The position numbers were made by a program, and so were the translations under genes. DNA of 64,000 nt from Certhia americana (taxonomy: Eukaryota > Chordata > Aves > Passeriformes > Certhiidae), in contig CM031858.1 of NCBI GenBank assembly GCA_018697195.1, positions 90,187,473 to 90,251,472 of the forward strand. Direction: 5' to 3'. Below, piece by piece: positions 25,231 through 38,397 of this stretch (positions are counted from its first letter, which is position 1; each line of letters opens with the position of its first letter). The notes beneath the pieces were generated by a model. The model did no database searches, was not told the origin of the DNA, and was given only the letters and a program-made list of their open reading frames with translations.

Positions 25231-25845
25231 AGTCTAGGAAATTCCTGGAGTGTCCAGAAGATAACTTCCTCACACAGCTGGTGAGAGTGTCAACTAGGGA
25301 AAGAGCCCAACTAGAACTGTTGTTTGTGAGCAGAGAAGGACTTGTGGGTGACAAGTGGTCATGAAATGACAGAGGTTTTGATTCTTGCAGAAGTAAGGAG
25401 GGGTGCAAGCAAAACTGCCATCTTGGGCTTCCAGATTGCAGACTTTGGTCTGTTTGGAACACTGGTTCAGAGTCCATTGGGAAGCAGTCCTGAAGAGCAA
25501 GAGTCCTGGAAGGTTGTGCATTCCTCATAAAGGAACTCCTAAAGGCACAGGACCAAGCTGTCCCCGTGTGCTGAAAGATGAGCCATGGGGAAAGAAGAAC
25601 AGCCTGGCTGAACAGAGGGCTTTGACTAGAACTCAGGGGGAAAAAAGTGTTTATCATATTTGGAAGAAGGGGCAGGCAGCTTGGGAAGATTACAAGGATG
25701 TTTTGATGTTATACAGAGAGAAAATTAGAAGGGCCAAATCCCACCTAGAATTTATCCTTCACACTTCTGTAAAAGACTTGAAAAATATTACTATGAATAA
25801 ATCAACATGAAAATAAGAATTAAAGAGAATCTCCCTTCCTTATTG
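25231..25845 (+). repeat. CR1 LINE, ORF2 endonuclease end to pre-RT linker (dead)
   Basis: The DNA follows the avian CR1 ORF2 from the C-terminal part of the endonuclease into the linker before the reverse transcriptase. Landmarks in order are ataacttcctcacacagctg, ctgttgtttgtgagcagaga, a decayed gatcacgaaatgata-type site at about 25350-25372 and agactttggtctgtttgg. The end translates to IWKKGQAAWEDYKDV-LYREKIRRAKSHLEF, very close to the family's WKKGQ...EDYKDVV..CREKIRRAKAQLEL. Stops and small deletions break the frame, including about 25 bases lost near 25350. The minus-strand frame 25199-25657 and the plus-strand frame 25403-25810 are by-products of this copy. Confidence 0.9.
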
Positions 25846-26088
25846 AATGTGTTGAGACAGGGAAGAGTGGGTTAGATTGTATATTAGGAAAAATTTCTTC
25901 ACCGAAGGTGTTGTCAAGCACTGGGACAGCCTACCCTGGGAAAGGGTTGAGTCACCATCCCTGGAGATATTTTAAAGACTTGTAGAGTTGGCACTAAAGG
26001 ACATGGTTTAGTGGTGGACCTGGCTGTGCTGGGTTAGTGGTTGGACTTGATGATCCAAAAGATTTTTTTCAACTTAAATGATTTTATG
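25846..26088 (+). repeat. CR1 LINE 3' UTR and tail
   Basis: This carries the diagnostic end of the family: attaggaaaaatttcttcac, tcaagcactgggacagcc, tgagtcaccatccctggag, acatggtttagtggtggac and gttggacttgatgatcc, then the start of the aatgatt-type short tail at about 26070-26088. It joins the 25231-25845 piece directly, skipping the whole reverse transcriptase region. The two pieces form one internally deleted copy rather than two insertions, because orientation and order are conserved. This is the least diverged CR1 in the window. Confidence 0.95.
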
Positions 26089-26089
26089 A

Positions 26090-28780
26090 AAGTTTCTGAA
26101 ATTTTACTCCAGCTTTTCTTGATGATGCAATGGAAATTAAACTTTTAGAATGAATATAAATAAGATATTTATTGTAATCACCTGTAAGTGCAGAAGGATA
26201 AATGTAGATACTGGATAATCTTTTTATCTCATCTGTAAATGCATTTTATGATTATTAAGTGTTGCCTATGTAATCAGGCAAATGAAAATTTTAACAATAT
26301 TATTATTATTTTAACAATAGTTGTATTTTTCAAAATATTAGATAGTCCATACTTTTTATAACTCTTCCTCTAATAAACCACTGTATTCATTATTTGTCAT
26401 CACCTAAGTGAGTATTTTTTATTTCATATATGGACCTAAGCCTTTACTTTCTCTTGTAGACAAGAGTGACAGATTTTTTATTTTTTTTTCTCCCAACTGA
26501 TTGAACCTGTGAACATCTTCAGATATTCATAGTTACAATTCTGGAAGTTAATTTGCTTAAGATTCTTACCAATATGTAGAATATTCTGTGTCTAGGCTCT
26601 GCTGTGTGAGAGCACAACATGTTAAATATGATTTTTTTATCCTTGCCATAACACAGAAGAACAGAAGAATATTGATTTTAATTCAGTTGAGAAAACATGT
26701 TTATGATATTTTATGATATAATACATTATTCAAAAGAGATAATTAATGAACTCTTTTTGAAGAAAATACATCCAAAACTTAATAAAAAACCCACTGGAAT
26801 ATACCTTGAATTAACTTTTTGTCTCACAATAATTCTTTTGGTTTTCCTGGAAAATGCACTAGAGTTTTATGTGTTTTGTTAGTTTTAAATTAAATTGTTA
26901 AAAACAATAACTGTTTTCAATTAGACCATGTAGATTTAATGATACTAAAAGACTTCAACAGAAAAAGGACAAACCTTCTCTTTCTAACTTACATACATAT
27001 CAAATAGAAAAGCAGGTATTTGCCTTTGAAGTAAACCAGTGATAAAGATCGTGGTAGGTTTGGTTCAAGTTGCCTTTCCCTGAAAATTTGTGCAAATTAA
27101 CTCTTAAATTTAAAGTTTATACTTTATTTTTCTGCTAGGATCCCCCATCCTTAAGTCTGTCCCTCCTGGTAATCTGCTTGCTCCACTGGCTATCCCATCT
27201 CCTCTTAGGAACAGATTCATATCTCAACGGTACAAGATGGTGGATAAGGCAACAATGACGTGTAACTATCATTCCTATTTTTTTTTAAACACGTTCTTAC
27301 TCACTAGGGCACATAAAGAAGTTAGAGAACCTTAAAGAAAGAGGGTAAAGTATGCTTTCTCATCTTTCTCAACCTCATTTTAATCTATTGAACTTGTTTA
27401 TTTTCATCCAATGCACAATGTTAAGTGTATTTAGGGAAGCATTTCATACATGATTATTTTGCGATGAATGTGATAGGCATCACTTTCTATTACTTAAAAC
27501 TGTAAAGATGTTTATTAGAGGTTTTGGGTGTATTCTTTATCAAGCTCTTGTATTTCACTGAGTCATTCTTGTTAAGTTTCTTCCAATTATGTAAGTAAGT
27601 AGCCATCCTTTAATGGCTATGCAGTGACATTTGCACTCTGTGTGTTGGTTTACAACCTCTTCAATTATAACCAGTCTCTAAAGCACTTTCACATACCCTT
27701 AAATACAGCTGATCCTTTTTATATAATTTCATTTGGCTGTTAGAGTTTGGAGAATATCCAGTAAAGCACTTCAGCAAATTCAATAAAGTACATACTATAA
27801 TTAATATAAAATCCAATAATGATGGTAAACTGGTCTTCCTAGAGAACAGCAGTAAGACATCATAATTTGGCTATTGGCATAAATATTTTTAGTGAATTGT
27901 TTAACTGTGGCTTAGAATTCACCCTGACTTAAAATATGAGGTTTAAATATTGTTTGTGTATGCAAATAATATCAAGGATGCTATACTTTAAATGTATGAG
28001 TAAGCATATTGCAAATTTATATTACTACTTGTCCTCTGTTACAGCTGCAGAGGATGAATTAACATGTAGTTTCACTTCAAGGTTTAGCTTTACATTTACT
28101 TCAATAGAAAAAATGCCAGAAAGATGCACTGAGCTGCATTGTTATTCAAATATTTGTTTCAGTATTTATATTCATATGTGACTATGCATAGAGGAAAAAG
28201 AAATGGTATCTTTCATCAACAACCATTAAGTAAAATCAAGCAGTTAAGGCAATTTCACTTTCTGACATATATACCCACTTAAAATATCTATTCTATATGT
28301 CAAACCAGATATTGTAAAAGTGGATTTTAATGGGAATAATGTATCTGACTTTATTTTAAGTGTACCTATCATTCTATATTTGACAGGCAGCATCACAAGG
28401 CCTTCTAACATGCAATAATTTTGGCATTCTTCTCTGTAATGACCTGTCCACCCAGAAGTATCTCTAAACTAGAAGAATGAATCTCAGTCTGAAGAGAAAA
28501 ATAAACTCCTCAAAATCAGCTTCTTTTCAAGATGCTTCCAATGTTATTATTCCATTAATAATGCATTTTTAGTTGTCAAAACTGATCAACATCATAGTTT
28601 TTTCCTAGATACTGTTTATTATAAATCCTTTCGTTACAATACATTATTTTGAGGTGAATAAGAAACAAAACCATTCACTGTCAAAGGGAATTAACAGTCA
28701 GGAAGCTATAGTCTTTCAGATGGGGAAAAAAGAAAATTAGCATACAGAGATCTGTTTTAAAATATCAGTATGTATTTGTT
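26090..28780. other. AT-rich intergenic DNA, no gene seen
   Basis: Only chance frames. Nothing recognised beyond short A- and T-runs. Confidence 0.55.
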
Positions 28781-28789
28781 GGCATAAAA

Positions 28790-29430
28790 AATGAACAATG
28801 TGTAGCCAGGCAGAGAGATTAAAGTTACCTGAAGCATTTCCTAATTGTTCTTGTTGGCTAATTAGGAAGTAATATTTGAGCAATAACAACTTTTTTCTAC
28901 AGTCTCAGTCAGGGTTTGTATCACACAAGATTATTATATCGAGAACCCTCTCAGGAAATCAGAGTTGTTTAAATCAAACTTTGCTATTCTAACAACATTT
29001 TAATCTTATTGTCAGACCTTTTAAAATCTGATTGTTTACCAGTTACAATAAGAATTCAACCTCCACATGATGTTTATGTATGTTGAATAAGGAGAGACAT
29101 TCCATCAGAGAGATCCTCATTGCTAGAACAGATGGGCATTTTCTCAGTGCTGTTAAACAGGGCGATGTGGAACATTTTATTTCACACATAAAGCAAACCC
29201 AGTAAAATTAGCTCTTTTCAATTCTTTTGACACTTTGGTGGAGAAAATCTCTTCTCACCGGGGGAGATGAGTATAAGACATCTGAATCAGTTTTGTCTTG
29301 GGGAATTCAGTATGTAAAAACTGACATTTTCTTTTTTTTGGCTTCCCACCCAGTGCCCCAGGTCCCTAGAAAAACCTGTTAAATGCTGGTGAGAAGAAAG
29401 TGATGACGTTACACCCTCTTTCGTCTCACA
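28790..29430. promoter_or_regulatory. weak candidate conserved non-coding block
   Basis: Less repetitive than its flanks, with retained CpGs near 29162, 29258, 29405 and 29422, a CRE-like TGACGTTA at 29403-29410, and paired attagg/ctaatta sites near 28855-28870. No frame, no repeat. The call rests on texture only and is much weaker than the blocks at 3.9 and 21.5 kb. Confidence 0.2.
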
Positions 29431-30051
29431 TTTTAAAAAAAGCCAAATAATATTTTCATATTAATTTATATTTTTAATTTCAATTAGAGAAATTATGGTT
29501 AACTACTGCTCCTCAGGAATGACAGCATTTACCATTTAAATCCTAGATTTCAAGAGATCTTCAGGAAGTTAGTCAAATATAATTACTAAAGATGGGACTC
29601 TGAATTACAAGAAAACTGTTTTACACGCAATTCAACAGGTACAAGTCATCACCAAAACACAAAGACTAGATATTATTATGAACCAGTCTTGATCTCTAAT
29701 AATATATCCTAAAAAAGCTGAGGTGCTTTGATAAAAAATAGCACAAAAGTCATAAACCACTGTTCTTACTGATATATTATGAACTGCCAGGATGCTTGGT
29801 TACTAACTGTCTTCACAGTTCCAAAAACAGAATTCAGAAAAATCTCAAAGCATTTTCCTTGAGCTCTGAAAGCTGGACGTGATAATTCACTGCCCATAAT
29901 TTTGGTAAAAAAATTTCAGTCATTATGTTCTCATGCAGGACCATACCAGTGAATGACTTCCAGGTTTTTTGCGTGCCTCAAACCAAATTTTTACTAACTG
30001 GAAAAAAACAAGACAACACAAAAAAACCTAAACAAACAAAAAAAAAATCTG

Positions 30052-30094
30052 AACCAAACCAAACCAAACCAAACCAAAACCAAACCAAAACCAA
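30052..30094. repeat. (AAACC)n microsatellite
   Basis: About eight AACCA-type units, with occasional AAAACC variants, following an A-rich lead-in at 30002-30048. The KPNQ-type frame over it (29925-30140) is translated repeat. Confidence 0.9.
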
Positions 30095-30892
30095 CAAAAA
30101 AATCTTGCATCTCTACTTTTCTTGTAAAGAATACAAATAATTCAAATTATAATTTCCTGACAGTTATATCAGGTTAATTAAGCTTTCTTTAAGTTACAAT
30201 AAAGAAGATATAAAAAGGTATTTTTCAAAAAGATACTGCAGACTGTCATAAGAGACTAATTCACCACACAAGATTTGTTCAGCCAATCCTTTAAATAACT
30301 CACAAAAACAACTCTTGATATAATCAGGTTATTTGCTAGAGTCCTCCATACAGCTGCTTTGCCTTCCTTGTTCCGTGCTTATTTTCAGAATTAGAAAGAA
30401 AGACCTAACCTGTTGCACTTGTACCCAAATGGTTATGTGTTTACTTAATTCAGATGAAAAAATCTATCCCCATATCCCACTAAATTGCTTCCTTTTGTAG
30501 CCAGATAAAGAAGAGACAAGAGCTAAGTGAGTATTTCTTCTCTGCCAGGAAGTTAATTTCTGAGCTGATCCTAAAGCTTCATTCTAATATTGTGATGTTG
30601 TAATTCAAACCACTACCAATACACTACAATTTGTTTGAATTTCTCACCAATCAACACCCAAATTGGAGTGCTGCAACTAGAGTCTGAATAAGTAGAAAGG
30701 AACTCCTGCATTAAAAACAACACTGAAAAATCTTTAAAAAAAAAATTTCAATATTAAGTCAGCTATCATCCCAGATTCCTGCCTGGATAAAAATGTTCAC
30801 TTTCCCACTGATTTAATTTTACTTGGGTGTCTTTTACCACAGAGCAGAGTCTCTGCAAGCAGGATTGTATGTAGCTTATGAGCACACAACTT

Positions 30893-30894
<2 letters not shown>

Positions 30895-30923
<29 letters not shown>
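30895..30923. repeat. poly-T run of 29
   Basis: The longest homopolymer in the window. On the minus strand it is A29. CR1, the main bird LINE, does not leave poly-A tails, so a long A-run could be a slippage product or the tail of a rare processed copy inserted in minus orientation. I found no clear target-site duplication around it. Confidence 0.9.
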
Positions 30924-33900
30924 CCTCCATCAATAATGTTACTTCTGTCTGATTTAACTGTTCTTGTCCTGCATAGAGTTAGCTAATGCACTTTCTCACA
31001 ACTCAACAAGATCCATTGGCATAAAGCAGGGCAAAGGTCTTATATTGGTGCTTCTTAAGGCTGGACCCTGGGACAAATCCCTCCCAATCCCTGGCCTGCA
31101 AGCTACAGGGCTCCTTTGGGGAGGTTTTGAACCAGAAGTAGCAGCAGCTGGAGCCAAACGTGATTGGTGCATTTCACAAACCACAAACTATATTGTGACA
31201 CCACACCTTGACCTGCCCTCTTGATCAAAATAACACAGTTGCAAAGAACTAAAAGCAATGCTTATCTTTATTTAGCTAAATAAAAATAGAGAATATGCAT
31301 AGTAGGTTTATCAGTGTTTGTAACTGATTAAGATAATGTTAGTTAATTCAGCAGCTATTGAAAATTCTCTTATGGATGGCAGGAAATACTAGGTTATTTT
31401 TCACCAACATTAAAAAAAAATGTTGACAAAATTTTTTTTCTCTTTACTAAAAAAAAAAAATAATTCCACTCTCTACCCTGGGAAAAGGTAACCATTTTCA
31501 TTTTAAAATTATTCATGATTTTAAAAAATTTTCCTGTCTTATGGCTAAATGTGATATTGCAAGAGAGAAAGTCTTCACAAATTTTAATTCTTTCAAAGTT
31601 GTCAAAGAAACATCTGAGAAACTGTTAATGTTACTAACAATATATTGCCAAACACACAGAACCCCGTTTTCCTTCTTGCTATCTCAAAGATATTCAGACC
31701 AACTTTGTCAGCTTAAGACTCTTGCACAGTGTGTCCTAACCTGAATATTTAACAGTCATCTGTGCTACTTAAAGTTTAACAGTCATTTTTCCCATATACT
31801 TTTCCCAACTCATAAAAGAGGGTTCAAGTTTGAAAGAGTGCTTTGATTTGTACAAGAGCACAGCAGCCTGTTGCACGCCATTCCGATCTGAGGGCTGTCA
31901 CTTCTTCCAGGCATCAAGAGACTTCTGAAGAACCAGAAACCTGTCAAATACTACTCTCTGTCAAAAAGCAGAAAGAAAATACACATTTTGATCTGGAAAT
32001 TTATCTCAGACCTGGTACATCGGCTTGCTGATGACAATTGCCTCTCCGCAAGTCTATAATGTTTTTCTTGTATGGTTACATGAACCTTGTATCAGTATCA
32101 ATCAAAGTGTACTCAAGTATATGACAAGATGTTGAACTTAAGAGCAAGCCTGAAGTCACAGCTGGTTTTCAAGTTAAATAGAATGTGAAGGAGGTAAGAG
32201 TTTCTGACCAGAAAATAATTGTCTTATGGTAGAAATTGTACTACCACAGGAGGCAGAAATAAAGCGAAAAAAAGTCCAATCAGAACCTATTTTTCACATA
32301 CTTTACAACGAAGACACTTAGAATAAAACAACCTCACAAATATTTTCAGAAATTATTACCATGACAAGATAATGACAATCATTTAAAGTACAAGTATAGG
32401 GTTACCCCACAGCTAGCACTGGAACTGAACTATGACAGGACAAAATGAGGTTGATGCCTTTAGAATATGACAGGCTAAGCAGCTGGCCTAAGAACATTTG
32501 ACCAAAGAAGGTCTCATCTACTAAGGATAAAGTTTTTTTTGACAACTGTTTCTACTAACAAGTAAACTGAACCATTTGAAGACAGGATTCAGACATCAAT
32601 CTGAATTGTGCAAGAGCACAGTGCAAGAGCAACTAACTATTCACAGATTTGTCTGTATTGCAGCTTTAGCCAGTTACACATGACCTTTGAGAAAATTCAT
32701 TCTTGTTGAGGACTCTGCAGAGCTGTCTTCTTCAACTGGTAAAAGAGCAACTTTCCAGTACATATTAGCAGCATTTATCTTAACCCAACAACTTGCAAAC
32801 ATCTTGCCAAGCAATTAGAATTACTAAGATATGACTGAATTTTTCTCTGATTGCTAACTACATTACAAATGATTACCTAGTATTTATTGAATGTATCAAT
32901 GTATTTATTCTAAAATATGTCTGTTTCAACATGCAATTTGTAATATTAATTTTTTTTCATGTGGCAAATGTATTTTCAGAGCCTTTTCAAAGACTAATCA
33001 TTTTAAGGGTCAACAAGTAGTTACTAATCAATGTGTACAAACCACTTGGAGGATATGTAACACAAATATTATTAATAGGAATAGATATTCTATATGCATA
33101 TGTTTGGTTCAAAGGAGAGTAACTTCAGTAGATTTTAAAAACTGATAAAAAATAATTGTGTCACATATGTATGTGCAGAAACACATTGCTGCTGAGACAT
33201 TTAGAGTTGACATATGAAAAAAGGGGCTTCATCCAGACCTGCAAATCTAGAAGAATTGTATTTCCTCATCAGAGACCTTCCCCAGCTGATCCCTGACCAG
33301 TGCAGCTGGTTAAGCAGGTTTCTTCAGTGGTGATTATTTCTCCTCACAGGAAGGCAGATAGCAGCATGGCTTCACATCTATTGGTTCATGGGACTGATAC
33401 TTAAGTACTCTAATGCCTGTTCCTCAGATCTCTTAATTCATTAAAAAGAACTACCACATAAGTGCTGATAGCATTAAAATTGACTATGTCCTTGAATCAG
33501 TCCTGTTGACTTTCTTTACCCAGCACATTTCTATATATGCTGCTGTTGCTTGTTGCCACCCTTCCCTCTCTTGCAGCAATATCTTTACCTGTTGGCTCCA
33601 GCCGTATTATTGTCCATTCCCAAAAATAAAAAAATAAAAAATTATGTGGTATAACTCAACAGGCTGCTTTACAAAAATTATTTCAAAGTAATTTTTAATG
33701 TGAAACTGAAATATATTTCTGAACAACCAAGCTGCTGAATAATTCTTAAAAATTTTGGTTCAATGGCTCTCTGTTGGTATTTTTGTCTGGGTCTACTTCT
33801 CTTCTGATGTTAGTCTTTTTTGACATTATCTTTTTCTCTTTCTCTTACAAAATAACTTTTCTTCCCTTTCTTTTTGCCACCTCAGTCATACAGCTTTTAC

Positions 33901-34230
33901 AGCACCAAGACGAAAGGCATGATGTAACACAAGCATCTTGGCACCAGTGTTTGCCTAAGGTCAACAATAGAAATCTCACATGCAGAAACAGTTCACATGA
34001 GGGTATCAAGTACCAACAGAGAAAGTGTACTGTTTCGGAGGTGGATTTCAGCTAAATTAAAAATTACTTGACTGCTGTATCACCCCAGCTCCACAGAAAG
34101 CATTGTTGATTGTGTATAGTACTGAAAAGATCCAGCAAATGCAGCAATAAGGATAAGTTAAGGGCATAATTTGTGGTGAGCTAAAATCCAGAATGGCAAT
34201 TGTAAATGCTGTGGTGGCCAGCTCATGTAC

Positions 34231-34287
34231 ATTGGACTTCATGATCCTTGTGGGTCCCTTCCAACTCAGAATATTCTGTGGTTCTGA
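34231..34287 (+). repeat. CR1 LINE 3' tail fragment
   Basis: The string attggacttcatgatccttg, then tgggtcccttccaactcaga, then atattctgtggttctg, is the diagnostic last 60 bases of avian CR1. Upstream sequence is not recognisably CR1, so this is a severely 5'-truncated insertion, as is usual for the family. Confidence 0.85.
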
Positions 34288-34289
34288 TA

Positions 34290-37200
34290 ACATCTGATAT
34301 ATTCATACTATGTTCATAAAAACATTCATTTTACACAACTAGATCTTTGCCTTCTTTATCAGATATATTGCTCTGCTTTCCATCAGTGGCCATATGTTAT
34401 TTTTCAAATAACATAGATACCCACACCCACACTATTATTACATCTGAGCTTACCATAACGTCTGACTGTTCAGCTGCCAAAAAGATTCATATTTATATTA
34501 TACAAAGCAAGGATCTCTTTAGACAGCCAGCCAGGGCTGCCCATTCCTACCTACATGTAGGTGAGATACAGGCATCATTAAAACTAGATGTTCAGATGTA
34601 AAGTCAAGACAGTAACAGGGTGTGTCAACTCTCTCAGTTATCATATTACTTCCATTATTTCTTCCCTGTGCCTCCTCTCTAATTCTGTAGCGAAAACACT
34701 CAGCTCTTATTTTCCTTATTTTCTCCCTGCCAACTGTAGACTTCTGCATTACACAGAGTAGGCCTGCACATGGTGCCTGTGGAGGCCACATAGCCATTAA
34801 GATGTTCACTAAAATTTCAGTTTTACACTTTCAAAGATTTTGCTTACATTTTTCTGATGACAATGTGATATCAGGGTTGTCTTTTCTTGCCCAAGTTTTC
34901 GCCAAGCAATATGAGAGGATGCCAAAGAGATCCAGTGTAGGTTCAAATGAATACTTGCAAATAGAGACTTGCAGTGCCCCTTTGAAACAGAGATTCCAGA
35001 GACAAAGAACACCCTCAGAAACCCTCCAAGATGTAAACAGACAGACAAACGGGTCTTGACAATTCCTCCAAACAAAAAACTTCACAAACTTACCAATATT
35101 TCAAGCTGAGGAGTAGAGAATTACACAGACTAGAAAATGCTTAATCTTGGTGACCTTCTACAGTCCCAAGCTTTTCTGTACCAATCCATCAGCCTGTCCT
35201 CACAGGTAATTTCTCAAAGATAATGTAGTTAAATCTTAAAATAAACAGAAGTTCTAGATTTTTTTTTCATTTCTGGAGAAGTACTCATTAATGAAACAAT
35301 ATCGTTATAACTGACAGACCTGGGATTTTCCCAGAACAACAAAACTGTGATCCCAGAAATCTCAAATGTAAATGATTGCAGGGCATTCCAAGTAGGGAGA
35401 CCTGGCACATCACTCTTCAGACACTGCAGTTCCAAAAATGCAGTGTCTTCATTAGAAACACTATGTCATACAGGGATAAGGTAAAATAGACACATTTGTC
35501 TGCTGCTCAGTAAAGGTTGCAGGCAGATTAATTCATCTGCTCTCCTCTAAAGCCTTTTCTCCCTCACTGTCTGACTCCAGCAATTGAAGTGACATACTGC
35601 TAATGCAAAAAGCTTACCTTAAATGCTCCCTGCCCTTTCCCTACATGGTACCACAGTCACACTATGCCTGGGGAAATGGTCTGAAGAGAGATCTCCCATA
35701 ACCGCTGGTATCATGATCAACTAAAGACTCCAGTCAGCATGATAAAATAGATAAAAGCTGCCAACCATGGCCATGCAAAGCATAAGAGTCTGAGGCACCT
35801 AGCAGAGCTACCTGAATTGTGGGGAGTTTAAATGAATGGCAAAATATGTCAGAAAGTCTCAAAGACTGAAGAAATCCCACTGATATCCCTTTGTTCCACA
35901 CAGTAAAGACTCTGATAACGCAACACAACAGCATGCTTAGAAAAGTTGACCTGTAGATGATCCTGAGGCCAGTGAGTGGAGCTTGCACAGTTTGTCATAA
36001 ATAGGAGAATATGTCAAAATAGGCTATAGACAAGTAGGCTTCTTTAGGAAAGAAGTGTCTGGAATTTTAAAAAAAAAAAGGATCACAAGCTTCTTCAGGT
36101 TTTTTCCCATTTGGGTTCTCAAAGTGATGACCAGACTCCCCATCAAGGCCTCCTTTACTAAGGGCTGCAGAGGGACTCATGCTATTATGGCCACAGTCAG
36201 ACACAGCAAGGGTGGCAGAATGTACTGCATTTTCATCACCACCTGCCAAAGACTTCATTGCTTGTTTTCCTTCCTGAGATGAATAAGAAAGAAAAGAAGG
36301 AAAAAAATTTTGGGATGCAGAATTGAAGATGTAAAGGATCAATAATGCTTACAATCATATTTGAAAATGGAGCTTGTGGTGCTTAACACAAATGATCAGC
36401 TTTTGAGGTAATTGTTGCTCTTCTTTTGCCAATATCTGTGCCAGGAATAATTCCTAGATTTTGTATATCTGTTGTTTTCAAATCTGTGACAGTGCTCCAA
36501 GCCTACAATAACACATTTAAAATATTTTTTATGCAGCCTTCTTAGTTTTGAGCCTCACTTCGGGGCCAAATCCCCACAGATTGAATGAATTCATTGCAGT
36601 GAAGTAGTAAGAGAGAAGATACCAAATGTGGACTGCTCCAGACCAAGTCTAGCCTCTGGTGATAAAGCCTTTGAAAAGCAAGCACACTAAGGAAATTTCC
36701 AAACATTAAAGAAATGTTCAAAGAGAATAGGTAGTTAGTGTAATCAGGCAGACATCTGTTTTTTGATACCAGGATCTCACTTTCCTTCAGGTATTTGCTC
36801 CTTTTAGAGCAAATGTAATCCTAAATCAAAGAGTTTGAGTGGCTGCATTATCCATCTGACTGTCTGAGGATGTCCATCCTGAGCATTTCCACCAGTATGA
36901 TTTTAATTTCAGATTGTGACTATCAAATTGATTTACTGCTACGGGAAAACGTCCATTTAGATCATAAGATTCATTCCAGAGTCTGATGCCAACATTTTGT
37001 GGATGAGCTGGAGATTCCACAGACAACTCTGATACCTCAAGAGAGAAAAGAAAATTTATCATACGCACTCAGGTGGTCCCAGATTTGCAAGATGTTCAGC
37101 TGCATGTTGGTGCTAGACACAGAGTGCCAGAAGCACAGCCTAGTAATTATCGAGTTCTATGAAAGCTACCTCCTCCAAACTCTCCAGATGAGCTATCTCA

Positions 37201-37635
37201 GAGAAGCTCACCCTCTCCTGGGTTTCACATAGTCTGAGGTATCGAAGGTTTATTGTTGATTAGCAAGGCCCACCTCTGCCTACACATTAATCTGGCCAAA
37301 ACCACTTCTGAAGTCCCCTCACACTCTCCTCCATCCATAACTGAAGATGCTAAAATGATGAAAAGCTTCCAAGCAGACAACTTGGATGTCATCTGCAGAA
37401 AAAAACTGCAGATTAAAAAAGATTTATCTTGTGCCTGATCTCAACCTGCTGTGATTGGTGTATATTCTAGTGCCTGAGAAAAAGGTATGCTACAAGCATA
37501 CAAAGGTATGCTGAGAGTATGAGGAACATGTGTTAAGAACATACATTAAGCTTCATATTAGATACAGATCAGTAACTTGGTTTTCTGTATTTTGTAATTT
37601 TTCTTTTTTTTCATGTCTCCTGAAAGCTTCAAATA
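34290..37635. other. intergenic DNA, no gene seen
   Basis: Many 60-90 codon frames on both strands overlap each other, which argues against any of them. The words at 36555-36600 (ggccaaatccccac, then attgaatgaattcattgcag) loosely resemble an old sauropsid repeat. An A-run lies at 36067-36078. No splice-flanked coding frame was recognised. Confidence 0.5.
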
Positions 37636-37639
37636 ATTT

Positions 37640-37834
37640 CATTCTGTAATATACTAACATTAACAATGAGTGTTTTCAGAAATAACAGCTGAAACCCAAG
37701 ACCTACAGGATCTTATTAGAAAGAGATACTTGATGATCATATCCCATTTATTATTACATCTTGAGGTATGTTAGATTGAGAGTTTTAATCCACTTGATGT
37801 GTGCCATGTTGATTTTGTATCCCTCTTAACAAGT
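37640..37834 (-). repeat. ancient CR1 LINE, RT region, distal part
   Basis: On the minus strand this reads through a decayed reverse-transcriptase section. A HIKWIKTLNLT-like stretch equals the family's (R)WIKNWL.(D)R, followed by nucleotide words gtaataataaatgggatatg, atcatcaagt and gatcctgtaggtcttggg. These match in order and spacing the older CR1 sequence I know from turtles. It is the downstream continuation of 38398-38760, separated from it by the LTR. Confidence 0.6.
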
Positions 37835-38397
37835 TGTGCTGGTTTTGCTGGAATAGATAATTTTCTTCACAGTAACTAGCTTGGGACTAGGTTTTGAATT
37901 TATGCTGCAAGCAGTGTTGATAATAAGTTTTAGTTACTCTGAGAGATGTTTACACAGAGTAAAGGTCTCTCCTGCTTCTCATACCACCCCACCAGTGAGG
38001 AGGCTGGGGTGCATAACAAGTCGGGAGGGGACATGGCTGGGGCAGCTGACCCCAATTTTTATCCAAAGGGGTATCCCATAGTATACAGCACAACACATAG
38101 AGCTGGTGAAAGAAGAAGGAAGGAAGTAGGATGACCTTTGTCTTCCCAAGTCACCATGGTTTGTGATGGAGCCCTGCTTTCCTAGAGATGGATGAACAAC
38201 TGCCTGCCCATGGGAAGGGGTAAATGAATCCTTATTTTGCTTTGATTGCATGCATGGTTTGCACTTCATCTTTTAAATTATCTTTATTTTAACCCACCAG
38301 TTTACTCACTTTTTGATTTTTTTCCCTCGTCACACTGTGGGGGGAGTGAGTGAGCAGCTGTGTGGTGCTGATTGCTAGCTGGGATAAAACCATGACA
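37835..38397 (+). mobile_element. solo LTR of an avian endogenous retrovirus
   Basis: A 563-base unit starting TGTGCTGG and ending CATGACA, the TG...CA ends expected of an LTR. Its interior matches a very common bird LTR that I recognise by sight: ggttttgctggaatagataa, cttctcataccaccccacca, gggacatggctggggcagct, tggagccctgctttcctaga, gcctgcccatgggaagggg, ttattttaacccaccag and gggagtgagtgagcagctg. I believe it is ERVL/class III-like but cannot name the family with certainty. There is no second LTR and no gag, pol or env in the window, so it is a solo LTR left by recombination. The promoter region is decayed (the TATA position near 38094-38103 reads cacatagagc). Flanking five-base words caagt and ccaat are only partly alike. 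The frames at 37881-38269 on both strands are shadows. Confidence 0.9.

Larger units (their letters stand above)
29431..34225. other. intergenic DNA with A/C and T simple repeats
   Basis: No gene recognised. The main structures are the AAACC tract at 30052-30094 and the T29 run at 30895-30923. A small perfect hairpin sits at 31405-31425 (arms CAACATT/AATGTTG, loop A7). The segment 30960-31225 is richer in GC and holds overlapping frames on both strands without recognisable similarity. Confidence 0.5.

Noticed and set aside
25199..25657. A 152-codon minus-strand frame
   Set aside because: It lies antisense to a CR1 ORF2 remnant and is a shadow of it.
27225..27270. atggtggataaggcaacaatgacg as a start of a conserved small protein
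   Set aside because: The frame closes quickly after a few codons and no family is recognised.
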